Below, piece by piece: positions 7,644-16,722 of a DNA stretch of 35,051 nucleotides (position 1 is its first letter; every line of letters starts with the position of its first letter). The stretch spans positions 1 through 35,051 of the forward strand of contig JAKBBN010000031.1 of assembly GCA_021808485.1 (NCBI GenBank). The letters are read 5' to 3'. The notes under the pieces were generated by a model. That model saw nothing but the letters and a program-made list of their open reading frames with translations. It ran no database searches and had not been told where the DNA came from. The DNA comes from Planctomycetota bacterium. Lineage in GTDB: Bacteria > Planctomycetota > Phycisphaerae > WQYP01. The position numbers were made by a program, and so were the translations under genes.

Positions 7644-8354
7644 ATGAGCGACAGACCATTTTTCGTATTTCCGCGGTGGTCAGATACCGCCACCAAAATT
7701 ATTCTGGCGGCGGCGGTTCTTATCCCTGTCTACTTGGTCATATTGCTCGGTTATGGGGCTAATGCGCGAACATTGAATGTTAACTATCAGCCGATACAGC
7801 CCGTTGCCTATAGTCATGCCTTTCATGCCGGAAAATTGGGCATTAATTGCCAGTATTGCCATACCGATGTGAAGCGTGCTGCATTTGCGGCTCTCCCCCC
7901 CACCCAAACGTGCATTAATTGCCACGCGGCCATTGCACCGCATAGCGCCGCTTTGGCGTGGATCCGTAAAAGTTACAAAACCGGCATGCCGGTGCCCTGG
8001 AAAAAGGTCAATGACCTGCCTGACTATGTTTATTTCAACCATGCCGCACACGTGAATGCCGGCATCAGTTGCCTGATTTGCCATGGCCATGTGAACGAAA
8101 TGACACAGGTGTACCAGGCCAAGCCGCTGAATATGGCTTGGTGTTTGCAGTGCCATCGTGACCCGGCCCCATTCCTCCGGCCGCGAAATGAGGTAACAAA
8201 TCTGAACTGGACACCCGCCAACAAAACCCGATTGGCCAAGGACCTTGGACTGACAACCGCGACATTGCCGAAGAATTTGGGCAAATATCTGGAGAAGCGG
8301 TATCACATTCCCAATAGCAAGCTTTTAACGGATTGCGAGTTATGTCATCACTGA
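7644..8354 (+). CDS. actA: alternative complex III pentaheme cytochrome c subunit ActA
   Basis: Electron-transfer subunit of ACIII, the quinol:electron acceptor oxidoreductase that replaces the bc1 complex. The 236-aa protein has one N-terminal membrane helix (about 18-38) and then a periplasmic domain with five CxxCH heme c sites: CQYCH 69-73, CINCH 90-94, CLICH 143-147, CLQCH 167-171 and CELCH 231-235, the last ending the protein. Additional histidines (H58, H61, H133, H136, H149) can serve as distal ligands. Five hemes match ActA of characterised ACIII complexes. The start ATG 7644 is preferred to an in-frame TTG at 7626; no strong ribosome site is seen. Its end overlaps the actB start by 13 nt, so translation is probably coupled. 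Confidence 0.95.
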   Translation: MSDRPFFVFPRWSDTATKIILAAAVLIPVYLVILLGYGANARTLNVNYQPIQPVAYSHAFHAGKLGINCQYCHTDVKRAAFAALPPTQTCINCHAAIAPHSAALAWIRKSYKTGMPVPWKKVNDLPDYVYFNHAAHVNAGISCLICHGHVNEMTQVYQAKPLNMAWCLQCHRDPAPFLRPRNEVTNLNWTPANKTRLAKDLGLTTATLPKNLGKYLEKRYHIPNSKLLTDCELCHH

Positions 8355-11300
8355 GCGATCAGAATCTGACCGGTAAGGAATATTGGCGAAGCCTCAACGA
8401 ATTGGCTGACACGCCGGAGTTTAAGGAATTCGTCCGCAGGGAGTTTCCGAACCGCGCGTCGGAATGGATGAATGCCGACCGCAGACGCTTTCTAAAAATC
8501 ATGGGCGCCTCATTCGCCCTGGCCGGACTGGCCGGCTGCCGTCGCTGGCCCGCCGAAACGCTGGCCCCCTATGCCCATCGACCGGCAAACCGTGATCCCG
8601 GCACCCCTGTCTATTATGCCACCGGCATGGATATCGGCGGTATTGGCCAAGGTATGCTGGTAACCAGCGTGGATGGCAGGCCCATTAAAGTTGACGGGAA
8701 CCCCACTCATCCTCTTAACAAAGGCGCCAGCGATTTGTATGGTCAGGCCAGCGTGCTGGGCGTTTATGACCCGGATCGCAGCCGCACGGTGATGCGCAAA
8801 GGGAAGGCCGGCCTGGAACAAAGCAGCTGGGAGAATTTTTCCGCTGCGTGGCGGCAAATCGGCGGGGAATTGAAGAACAATCAGGGCAAGGGTCTGGCGA
8901 TTTTGACAGGGGCCTCTTCTTCCCCAAGCGTGGAAGCCATGCTGAAACGGACGGCGAATGAATTTCCCGCGGCACGTTTCTATCAATACGAGGCAATTTC
9001 CTGTGACAATGAGCGTGCAGGCACCACCATAGCCTTCGGAGAGCCATTGCGTGCGGTTCCGCAACTCGGCAAGGCCAGGGTTATTGTTTCGCTGGATTTT
9101 GATTTTGTGGTTGGAGACCCGCTTTCCGTAAAACTGGCCCGCGATTTTTCCGCGGGACGGCAGTTAACCAATCCTGTCACCGGCGAAAATGCGACGGAAA
9201 TGAACCGTCTGTACGTTATAGAATCGACCTTTACCGCAACTGGTTCGCTGGCGGAAAATACACTGCATCGTATTCCCGTACCGGCCCAGGACGTGGCAGT
9301 TGCGGCATTGGCTATTGCGACGGGCCTGAAAAAGCACGGACTTGATGTTCCAGAATTGCCCGGACTCGGTGGTGCGATCCCTGAACCGATTCGGCAGAAG
9401 GTCATTGACGCAATTGTCGCCGATCTTCTGGCACATCGGGGACAATGCGTGGTAATCGCCGGCAGCCAGCAGTCGCCGGCGGTACATACTCTGGCCGCGG
9501 TCATTAACAGCGCGCTGGGCAACACGGGCAAAACCGTGGACTATTACCGCCCTCCTGCAACCAATGATTCGACTGATGGGCAATCCATTACCAACCTGAC
9601 CACGGCATTACGGAATAAAGAAATCAGCACACTGGTCATGCTGGATGTTAACCCGGTGTACAATGCGCCGGCAGACCTGGATTTTGCCTCCGCACTGGCC
9701 GGCGTGCCGCAAAGCATACAACTCGCAAATTATGTGGATGAAACCGCCCGCTTGTGCACATGGCATCTGCCGGCGGCCCACTACCTGGAAAGCTGGGGAG
9801 ACATCCGCACATTTGATGGAACAGCCAGCATTGTTCAGCCAATGATTGAACCAATTTTTGGCGGCAAAAGCGTGATTGAAACGCTGGCCATGCTTTTGGC
9901 CGGTGCCGCAGGCCAGGCGAAGACCAAAACTTCAGGGTATGAAATTGTTCAGCAGACGCTGGGGCTTAAGGCGGGCCAGTGGAAATGGAAAAAAGCCCTG
10001 TTTGACGGCTATGTTGAAAATAGCGGCTGGTCCGCGTTGACACCCGTTTTGGCCTCGCGTATTGCCCATGTCCTGCCCCAGGTAATGGATGCCCGGCCGC
10101 GGGCGGAATTAAGCGTTGGAAATCTTGAGGTCGTGTTCCGTCCGGATAACAAAATGTATGACGGCCGCTATGCCAACAACGGCTGGCTGCAGGAGTTGCC
10201 GGATCCGATGACACGGCTGACTTGGGACAACGCGGCGGTAATCAGTCCAAAACTGGCCAAGACCCTTGGATTGACTTTTCATAAAACAGAGTTGATCTCC
10301 ATTACGGTCGGCGGAAAAACCTTGAAAATGCCGGCATATATCATGCCGGGACAGCCCGAATTTTCCATTTCCCTTCCACTGGGTTACGGACGATCGGAGG
10401 TGGGATCGGTGGCGGATGGCGCCGGGTTCAACGTGTACACCCTGCGAACCACGGCGGCGATGAATTTTCAAGCTGGTGCGACCGTCAAACTGACCGGTGA
10501 ACACTATGAACTGGCCAACACACAGGATCACTTTGCCATAAGCACGCTAAGCCAGGAAACCGTTGCGGCACGCATTCCAGATTTGATTCATCAGGCGACA
10601 TTTGCCGAATTGCAGAAAGACCCCTCCCTGGGTCATAAAAAGGCAAAAGCGGTCTCACTATGGGAAATGCACCATTATGACACGGGATACCAGTGGGCGA
10701 TGGCCGTGGACCTTACCACTTGCACGAGTTGCTCGGCTTGTGTGGTGGCGTGTCAGGCGGAAAACAACATTCCGATTGTGGGCAAGCAGCAGGTGATAAA
10801 CGGCCGCGAAATGCAGTGGCTGCGAATTGACCGCTACTTTCGCGGTCCCGACGCCATTTCACCCGAAGCGGTGCATGAACCGATTTTGTGCATGCAATGC
10901 GAAAACGCGCCGTGCGAGGCGGTCTGCCCGGTGGGCGCCACCAGCCACAGCGCCGATGGTTTAAATATGATGACATACAACCGGTGCATCGGCACGCGTT
11001 ATTGTGCCAATAATTGCCCGTACAAAGTCCGCCGGTTCAACTTCTTCGACTATAACAGCGGTTCACTCAAAAACCTGTATGAACCGAATATTCTGCGATC
11101 CAACATGAATGATCTGGTGGCGATGCAGAAAAATCCGCAGGTTTCGATCCGGATGCGCGGCATCATGGAAAAGTGCACCTACTGCATTCAACGAATTGAC
11201 GATGCCCGTGTGACGGCCGAACGGCAAAACCGCCGGATCCGTGACGGTGAAATTACACCGGCATGTTCTCAGGCGTGCCCCACGCAGGCGCTGGTGTTCG

Positions 11301-11473
11301 GCGATATGCGCGATCCGAAATGCCGGGTGGCTCAATTGTTCAAACAACCGCGAATATACGGCATTCTGAATGATGATCTCAACACGCGCCCGCGCACGCG
11401 CTATCTGCCGAAGATCAGCAATCCGAATCCGTCGCTTGTGGCGATGGAGAATTGGCCGCTTGGTTCGCAGTAA
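8342..11473 (+). CDS. actB: alternative complex III iron-sulfur/molybdopterin-like subunit ActB
   Basis: 1043-aa fusion typical of ActB. A TAT motif RRRFLK (47-52) is followed by a hydrophobic stretch and LAGC (Cys66), so the protein is predicted to be TAT-exported and possibly lipid-anchored. Residues ~80-750 resemble the molybdopterin oxidoreductase fold; in ACIII this part carries no molybdenum cofactor. The C-terminal ferredoxin-like domain has the cluster motifs CTSCSACVVAC (794-804), CMQC (850-853) with CEAVCP, CIGTRYCANNCP (from 882), CTYC (945-948) and CSQACP (from 975), matching three 4Fe-4S clusters and one 3Fe-4S cluster known for the family. These would carry electrons from quinol toward the ActA/ActE hemes. 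Start ATG 8342 lies inside the actA end. Confidence 0.96.
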   Translation: MSSLSDQNLTGKEYWRSLNELADTPEFKEFVRREFPNRASEWMNADRRRFLKIMGASFALAGLAGCRRWPAETLAPYAHRPANRDPGTPVYYATGMDIGGIGQGMLVTSVDGRPIKVDGNPTHPLNKGASDLYGQASVLGVYDPDRSRTVMRKGKAGLEQSSWENFSAAWRQIGGELKNNQGKGLAILTGASSSPSVEAMLKRTANEFPAARFYQYEAISCDNERAGTTIAFGEPLRAVPQLGKARVIVSLDFDFVVGDPLSVKLARDFSAGRQLTNPVTGENATEMNRLYVIESTFTATGSLAENTLHRIPVPAQDVAVAALAIATGLKKHGLDVPELPGLGGAIPEPIRQKVIDAIVADLLAHRGQCVVIAGSQQSPAVHTLAAVINSALGNTGKTVDYYRPPATNDSTDGQSITNLTTALRNKEISTLVMLDVNPVYNAPADLDFASALAGVPQSIQLANYVDETARLCTWHLPAAHYLESWGDIRTFDGTASIVQPMIEPIFGGKSVIETLAMLLAGAAGQAKTKTSGYEIVQQTLGLKAGQWKWKKALFDGYVENSGWSALTPVLASRIAHVLPQVMDARPRAELSVGNLEVVFRPDNKMYDGRYANNGWLQELPDPMTRLTWDNAAVISPKLAKTLGLTFHKTELISITVGGKTLKMPAYIMPGQPEFSISLPLGYGRSEVGSVADGAGFNVYTLRTTAAMNFQAGATVKLTGEHYELANTQDHFAISTLSQETVAARIPDLIHQATFAELQKDPSLGHKKAKAVSLWEMHHYDTGYQWAMAVDLTTCTSCSACVVACQAENNIPIVGKQQVINGREMQWLRIDRYFRGPDAISPEAVHEPILCMQCENAPCEAVCPVGATSHSADGLNMMTYNRCIGTRYCANNCPYKVRRFNFFDYNSGSLKNLYEPNILRSNMNDLVAMQKNPQVSIRMRGIMEKCTYCIQRIDDARVTAERQNRRIRDGEITPACSQACPTQALVFGDMRDPKCRVAQLFKQPRIYGILNDDLNTRPRTRYLPKISNPNPSLVAMENWPLGSQ

Positions 11474-11551
11474 GCAGGATTTACCGCCGCGAAAGGACAA
11501 CGAACGCCCGCGGCATTTAAGATTGTTCAGGAAAGACCGGGAATTGAACCC

Positions 11552-12982
11552 ATGACGTTAGCAGTGAATGAAGTTTCCGTGCCTGTCGATTTTGACAATA
11601 CCGGCGAGGATATCATTCATCCTCCGGTGCTGATGACCGGCGAGGCGAGCTATAAGCGCGTGACAACCCTTGTCAGCCGCATTATTGAAGCTCCCAAGGC
11701 GCCGGCAATCTGGTATCCGTGCTTTTTCCTTTCGGCCGGGCTGGCCGGATTGCTCTTTGCGCTCATTGGATATGAAGTTTTCACCGGCGTGGGCGTGTGG
11801 GGGAACAATTCACCCCAGGGCTGGGGATTCCCCATTATTAATTTCGTTTTTTGGGTGGGTATTGCGCATGCCGGCACACTGATTTCGGCGATTCTGCTGC
11901 TGTTCCGCCAGAAGTGGCGCACCGGTATTAACCGCTTTGCCGAAGCCACGACGGTGTTTGCCGTCGTGTGCGCGGGAATATTTCCGGGGATTCACGTCGG
12001 CCGGCCGTGGTTTGCATATTGGTTGGCGCCTTACCCGAACATCATGGGCGACTGGCCGAATTTTTACAGCCCGCTGCTGTGGGATGCCCTGGCGGTTGGA
12101 ACGTATACCACCGTGAGCGTTCTGTTCTGGTATCTGGGAATGATCCCGGATCTGGCAACATTACGTGACCGGGCCACCACCCGTTTTCGTCACACGGTTT
12201 TCGGCATTCTAAGCATGGGTTGGCGTGGATCGGCAAGGCATTGGAAAATATATGATCGGGCATTGCTGGTGATCGCCGGTCTGGCAACTTGCCTGGTCAT
12301 GGGCGTGAGTTCAACGGTCAGCACGGACTTTGCTGTTTCGCAAATCCCCGGCTGGCATGAAACCATATTTCCGCCGCTGTTCACCGTGGGCGCTATTTTC
12401 AGCGGCTTTGCCACGATCCTTTTTCTTGCTTATCCGGTTCGCGCGATTTTCGGGCTTAAAAGCCTGATCACGGATCGCCATCTGGACAACGTAGCCAAGA
12501 TCACGCTGTTTATGGCATCCATCGTATTCTATATTTACCTGATCGAATTCTTTACCGCCTATTACAGCGGCAGTACGATGGAACGTTATGTGTACCTGAA
12601 CTGGATGTTCGGCCCCTATTGGTGGGCAGCCTGGGCCATGCTGGTGTTTAACGGCGTGATTCCGCAGGTGCTGTGGTTTAAAAAGGCCCGCAAAACGTGG
12701 TGGATCGCCGCCCCCGTCGGCCTGTTCTGTCTGGCCGGTATGTGGTGCGAACGGTTTGTCATTATTATTTCCTCGATTACACATGATTTTTTGCCGTCAT
12801 CGTGGCATCATTTCGTGCCGACATGGGTTGATTACGGCATGCTGGCCGGCAGTTTCGGCCTGTTTTTTACTCTGTTCCTGTTGTTCTGCCGGTTTGTGCC
12901 GGTGGTGGCCATGTATGAGGTAAAAAGCATTCTGCCGCAGTCGCACGTGCATTTGCCCAAAGCGGCTGGAGAAAAAAAATAA
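11552..12982 (+). CDS. actC: alternative complex III membrane subunit ActC (NrfD/PsrC family)
   Basis: 476-aa polytopic membrane protein of the NrfD/PsrC family, with about ten predicted helices, for example ACFFLSAGLAGLLFALIGYE-like and FVFWVGIAHAGTLISAILLL segments. In ACIII this subunit holds the quinol-binding site facing the periplasmic side and touches ActB. The FWVGIAHAGTLISA segment and H residues near it match the quinol region described in the family. It follows actB after 78 nt with no terminator, and is paralogous to ActF further downstream. The start is the first ATG of the frame; a clear ribosome site is not seen. Confidence 0.94.
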   Translation: MTLAVNEVSVPVDFDNTGEDIIHPPVLMTGEASYKRVTTLVSRIIEAPKAPAIWYPCFFLSAGLAGLLFALIGYEVFTGVGVWGNNSPQGWGFPIINFVFWVGIAHAGTLISAILLLFRQKWRTGINRFAEATTVFAVVCAGIFPGIHVGRPWFAYWLAPYPNIMGDWPNFYSPLLWDALAVGTYTTVSVLFWYLGMIPDLATLRDRATTRFRHTVFGILSMGWRGSARHWKIYDRALLVIAGLATCLVMGVSSTVSTDFAVSQIPGWHETIFPPLFTVGAIFSGFATILFLAYPVRAIFGLKSLITDRHLDNVAKITLFMASIVFYIYLIEFFTAYYSGSTMERYVYLNWMFGPYWWAAWAMLVFNGVIPQVLWFKKARKTWWIAAPVGLFCLAGMWCERFVIIISSITHDFLPSSWHHFVPTWVDYGMLAGSFGLFFTLFLLFCRFVPVVAMYEVKSILPQSHVHLPKAAGEKK

Positions 12983-13044
12983 GCGGAGCCGTGTGACTTG
13001 CGCCAAAATAACCGCAATGACTTTGAATGCGGACGGATAAGATT

Positions 13045-13617
13045 ATGACAACGATTGCAACAAGTTCCTCCAGTGCCGGTTCTGAGCACGCCGGCCTTTT
13101 CGGCGTGCTGGCTGAGTTCGACGGGCCTCAATCCCTCGTGGATGCGGCGGCCAACATCCGCACGGCCGGCTACAGGCGCTGGGATTGTTATACCCCCTTC
13201 CCCATTCACGGCTTGGACAAGGTCATGGCCATTCCAAGGTCCATTTTGCCGATGGTGGTTGCCGGAGCCGCGGCTTCCGGAGCGATCGGGGCGCTGGCCC
13301 TGGCTTGGTTTTGCAATGCCTACGACTATCCGATGATCTTTTCCGGCAAACCGTATTGGGGGCTGCCGGCCCACACCGCAGTCGCCTTTCCCGCGCTGGT
13401 ACTTTCCGGTGTGGTCACATCGTTCATGTGTGTTTTTGTATTTTGTGCATTGCCGCGATTTCACCATCCGCTGTTTGAAATGCCGCAGTTCCGGCGGGTT
13501 ACGGACGACGGCTTTTTTCTGGCGATTGAAGCCACGGACCCCTGCTTCAGCCCCGTTAACACGGCCGAATTGCTCCGGTCGCTGGGAGCTGTGAGTGTGG
13601 AACTGGTGAAGGACTGA
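13045..13617 (+). CDS. actD: alternative complex III subunit ActD (DUF3341 family)
   Basis: 190-aa protein with a soluble N-terminal domain (GLFGVLAEFDGPQSLVDAA, and the TPFPIHGLDKVM stretch that marks DUF3341) followed by two membrane helices (about 75-95 and 120-145) and a short C-terminal domain. ActD is a structural subunit of ACIII located at the cytoplasmic side in solved complexes, without cofactors. The in-frame ATG at 13027 has no ribosome site; GGACGGA precedes ATG 13045 at suitable distance, so the latter is used. It lies between actC and actE, the usual place, and its stop is three bases before actE. Confidence 0.92.
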   Translation: MTTIATSSSSAGSEHAGLFGVLAEFDGPQSLVDAAANIRTAGYRRWDCYTPFPIHGLDKVMAIPRSILPMVVAGAAASGAIGALALAWFCNAYDYPMIFSGKPYWGLPAHTAVAFPALVLSGVVTSFMCVFVFCALPRFHHPLFEMPQFRRVTDDGFFLAIEATDPCFSPVNTAELLRSLGAVSVELVKD

Positions 13618-13620
13618 AGT

Positions 13621-14388
13621 ATGAATCGAAAAGCGACACTTTTTTTTCTTATTGGCAGCATTGTCATGGCGGCGCTGATTCCGTTGGCGGTCATTGCGGA
13701 TCGCCGCTACGAACGAACGGATATTCCGCGAATCGCGATTATTCCGGATATGGACAAAATGCCTTACCTTAAGCCGGAGCGCAGCAGCGATCTTTTTGCG
13801 GATCACCGCGGCATGAGGCCGCACATTCCCGGAACCATGGCCCGGGAAGATTTTATTTTCGACAATATGGCGGAACAGCGGGCGCATCCGAATAACTGGA
13901 AAAAGGACCATGTTGTACTGTCCAATGGAAAGCAGTTTCAGCGAGTGATGTACGGTCAGGTGCTTACCAACGGGCAGGCAAGCTTTATCAATCATATTCC
14001 GATTCCGGTCACTCGCAGGCTCATCGCCCGGGGAGAAGAGCAATTTGATATCTTCTGCGCTCCATGTCACGGTTATAACGGCCAGGGGAACGGCACCGTC
14101 AATATTTACGACAGCGAACTGCGTGCGGAAGGGGAGAGCCGGGAGGCCGGAACATGGGTGCAGCCGAGCAATCTGACGCTCATCGGCGTTCAGGCACTTC
14201 CGGACGGCGGCATTTACGATGTGGTGACCAACGGGATCGCGGCAATGGCGGCCTATAAGGACCAGATACCGGTCGTTGACCGCTGGGCTATTGTGTCCTA
14301 TGTCCGCGTGCTTGGTCTCTCACAAAAAAAAGTTCCGGCCTATCGGTTGCCCGCGACTGTGCGCACGGAACTAACGAACAGGAAATAG
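13621..14388 (+). CDS. actE: alternative complex III monoheme cytochrome c subunit ActE
   Basis: 255-aa protein with an N-terminal membrane anchor or signal (residues 8-25), a region containing MDKMPYLKPE that is typical of ActE, and a cytochrome c domain with one CAPCH site. The segment NGIAAMAAYKDQIPVVDRWAIVSYV supplies the likely axial methionine and the final helix of the class I fold. ActE accepts electrons inside ACIII and is a candidate exit point to the oxidase. A ribosome site GAAGGA lies in the end of actD, three bases separate the genes, and coupling is likely. Confidence 0.93.
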   Translation: MNRKATLFFLIGSIVMAALIPLAVIADRRYERTDIPRIAIIPDMDKMPYLKPERSSDLFADHRGMRPHIPGTMAREDFIFDNMAEQRAHPNNWKKDHVVLSNGKQFQRVMYGQVLTNGQASFINHIPIPVTRRLIARGEEQFDIFCAPCHGYNGQGNGTVNIYDSELRAEGESREAGTWVQPSNLTLIGVQALPDGGIYDVVTNGIAAMAAYKDQIPVVDRWAIVSYVRVLGLSQKKVPAYRLPATVRTELTNRK

Positions 14389-14446
14389 CATTGGTCCCGG
14401 CCGGCTGCCAGCATGAGCCCCGGCCGCTGACGGAGAAAAGCAGTTT

Positions 14447-15763
14447 ATGAATGATGCTTCCCAACAGATTATCAAGCTTGGTTCGCGCGATGAATTGTAC
14501 CTGCAAAACGCCGGCACGCGGTGGATGGGAATTTTCGCCGGTATCGGAATTGTCGCATTGGCGGCGGCATTCGGTGTTGGCGCATCGCTGCACGATCACT
14601 TAAGACAATTCTATTTCAGCTACCTTACCGCCTGGATTTTCTGCTTTGCCATCGCGGCCAGCGCCCTGTTTTTCGTCATCGGCCACCATCTGTTCAAATC
14701 AAGCTGGAGTTCGGTGGTACGAAGGCTGGCGGAAGGCCTTGCGGGAAATTTCGTGCCGCTGCTGGTTCTGTTTTTACCGATCATTCCTGGTATGCGACAG
14801 CTTTATCCGTGGATGAGCCGAATGTACATGAATTCATCGCCGGACCTGCACAATAAAATCGGCTTTCTGAATCCGCAGTTTTTTGCCCTGCGGATGGCTT
14901 TGTATGCCGCGGCTCTTATCGGGATCAGCCTGTATATGCGAAGCGCATCATTGCGACAGGATCAGGACGGCAAAGTCAAGCGGTTGCTGAATCTGCAATG
15001 GCATTCGGCTTGGTGCTATCTGACTATTTTCTGGGTTATCAATCTGGTCGGTGCGGATCTTGTGATGACGCTCCAGCCGACATGGATCAGTTATATTGAG
15101 CCGGCATTTTTCTTTGCCGCCACTGGAATGATGGTGTATGCGGTTTTGCCGCTGCTGGCAATGGCCTTGCAGGCCGGCGGCCGATTAAAAGACATTATCA
15201 CCGCGGAACATTATGAGGATATGGGTCGCTGGCTTTATGCCTGGGCGATGTTCTGGACCTATCTTGGGTTCGCCCAATACATGCTGATCTGGTATGCCAA
15301 CAAACCGGACGAAACGATGAACTATCTCATCCGTGACATGGGGCCGTGGGTGATCATTACGATCGTGCTGTTCCTCGGTCATTTTATAATCCCGCTTTTT
15401 GGAATGCTTCCGCGCCAGTGCAAACGCGTCAAGCCGCTGCTTGCGTTCTGGTGCATTTGGCTTTTGTTTTTCGGTTATCTGGACTTTTTTGAGCGGATAC
15501 AGCCGCAGGTCTGGTCCGCAACCGCCGCCGGGCGCAAGGCAATGGCCGGGGTGCATAAATTTAATCCATATGCCCTGCCGCACAGTCTGGCCGGCCTGGC
15601 ATGGATGCCGCTGCATCCAGCGGCACTTCTTACGAGCCTGCTTTGCCTGGTGGGACTGGTGTCATTGCTGCTGGCCCACACGTTTTACCTGTTACAAAAG
15701 GGAGCACTGCTCCCGATTCGAGATCCGAAACTACCAGAATCAATCGCATTTGAGAATTTTTGA
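14447..15763 (+). CDS. actF: alternative complex III membrane subunit ActF
   Basis: 438-aa polytopic membrane protein with about ten helices, homologous to ActC and to the NrfD/PsrC family but usually without a quinol site. Recognisable ActF traits are HHLFKSSWSSVVRRLAE, the MYMNSSPDLHNKIGFLNPQFF loop, WAMFWTYLGFAQYMLIWYAN and the IPLFGMLPRQCKR segment. In the complex it packs beside ActC and may take part in proton movement, which is not established. An ACGGAGAAAAG ribosome site precedes the ATG. The stop is eight bases upstream of the cytochrome c gene. Confidence 0.94.
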   Translation: MNDASQQIIKLGSRDELYLQNAGTRWMGIFAGIGIVALAAAFGVGASLHDHLRQFYFSYLTAWIFCFAIAASALFFVIGHHLFKSSWSSVVRRLAEGLAGNFVPLLVLFLPIIPGMRQLYPWMSRMYMNSSPDLHNKIGFLNPQFFALRMALYAAALIGISLYMRSASLRQDQDGKVKRLLNLQWHSAWCYLTIFWVINLVGADLVMTLQPTWISYIEPAFFFAATGMMVYAVLPLLAMALQAGGRLKDIITAEHYEDMGRWLYAWAMFWTYLGFAQYMLIWYANKPDETMNYLIRDMGPWVIITIVLFLGHFIIPLFGMLPRQCKRVKPLLAFWCIWLLFFGYLDFFERIQPQVWSATAAGRKAMAGVHKFNPYALPHSLAGLAWMPLHPAALLTSLLCLVGLVSLLLAHTFYLLQKGALLPIRDPKLPESIAFENF

Positions 15764-15771
15764 GGTGACCT

Positions 15772-16539
15772 ATGTCTGAATCGCATGACCAGAAACAGCA
15801 TCACGACCCAATAACCCACTCCCATCCGAAGTCCACTTCCAATGACGGCACGGATGCCAAGAGCATTATTATCGTCGGAACGTTTCTCGTATTGTTCGTA
15901 GCATTCCTAATTATTGCCGTCAGCGCGTATTTCCATCATTACCGCCACGAACTGCAAAGACAGCGAATGGCGAGCGTTGGGGATTGGGCGGCGAAGATTA
16001 AAGCCCGTCAACTTGCGGATTTGCGTCCCCACTGGGCCAACGCCGCACATAGCCAGGCCACTGTTGGTTTGAGGATGGCGGAGGACCTTTATCTTCGACA
16101 GTATTACCCATCTATGCCGCCAGTGTTGCTGGCTGCGAAGAAGACAGCCAAGAAGAAAGCCTCAGGCGCTCCGGTCGTCATGCATGTACTTGGCGCAAAG
16201 CTATATGTAAGCATGGGTTGTAATGCCTGCCACACCAACAATGGCAATCCGGGTGCCGGTCCGACTTGGAAGAATTTGGCTGGTTATCCGCAAACACTTA
16301 CCAATGGCAAAACCGAGATCGCGGACTATAAATATTTGAGATACATGATTCTGCATCCGGATAAGCTGGTGGTGAAGGGGTTTGCCCCAATTATGCCGCC
16401 TATTTACGCGGCGCAACTTTCCGGGCCAAGCCACCCGCATGAACAAAAACTCAACGCGCTCATCTGGTATATCAACACGCTGAGCAATAAATCGAATAAA
16501 GCATCTCAGCCGCCGGTTCCAGATAAACCCGCGAAATGA
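15772..16539 (+). CDS. membrane-anchored monoheme cytochrome c
   Basis: 255-aa protein with a short His-rich cytoplasmic N-terminus, one membrane helix (about 38-60) and a C-terminal cytochrome c domain (about 135-245). The heme site is CNACH (150-154) and the likely axial methionine is in GFAPIMPPIY. The domain is about 86% identical over ~72 residues to the second cytochrome domain of CoxB downstream, and more distantly like the first. It sits between ACIII and the oxidase genes, where some ACIII clusters carry an extra subunit or a small cytochrome, so an electron shuttle between the two complexes is a reasonable inference. The AGGTGA ribosome site is close to the ATG. Start is the first in-frame ATG. 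Confidence 0.88.
   Translation: MSESHDQKQHHDPITHSHPKSTSNDGTDAKSIIIVGTFLVLFVAFLIIAVSAYFHHYRHELQRQRMASVGDWAAKIKARQLADLRPHWANAAHSQATVGLRMAEDLYLRQYYPSMPPVLLAAKKTAKKKASGAPVVMHVLGAKLYVSMGCNACHTNNGNPGAGPTWKNLAGYPQTLTNGKTEIADYKYLRYMILHPDKLVVKGFAPIMPPIYAAQLSGPSHPHEQKLNALIWYINTLSNKSNKASQPPVPDKPAK
16190..16500 (+). repeat. cytochrome c domain repeat, copy A
   Basis: This coding repeat matches the domain at about 18755-19055 within coxB (copy B2) at roughly 80% of nucleotides in the aligned core, with most differences at third codon positions. Copy B1 at about 18315-18625 is more divergent. Figures come from reading the aligned stretches by eye. Confidence 0.75.
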
Positions 16540-16631
16540 TAAAATTGGTAGTGCCCAAAGCCACTGTCGTTACGGCACGATTTTCATGTGACAAAACCGG
16601 TCGCCTGGAAGAAATCGATGGGCAAACAGGT

Positions 16632-16637
16632 TATAAT
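16632..16637 (+). promoter_or_regulatory. possible internal promoter -10 box before sco
   Basis: The 183-nt gap between the cytochrome c gene and sco is the largest inside the respiratory operon. It contains a perfect TATAAT, but there is no convincing -35 box 16-18 nt upstream. It could be a weak internal promoter for the oxidase half of the operon. Confidence 0.25.
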
Positions 16638-16722
16638 TGTTGGCCCGGCGACGTAAAGGGTTGCCTGGAAAATTGAACGGTTTCTGCCGCATTTTGGGCA
16701 GGGTTCAGGGACGTAATGGGAC

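Noticed and set aside
12832-14070. 412-aa minus-strand ORF opposite actC, actD and actE
   Set aside because: It is antisense to three well-supported genes, and its His/Arg-rich composition is typical of shadow frames.
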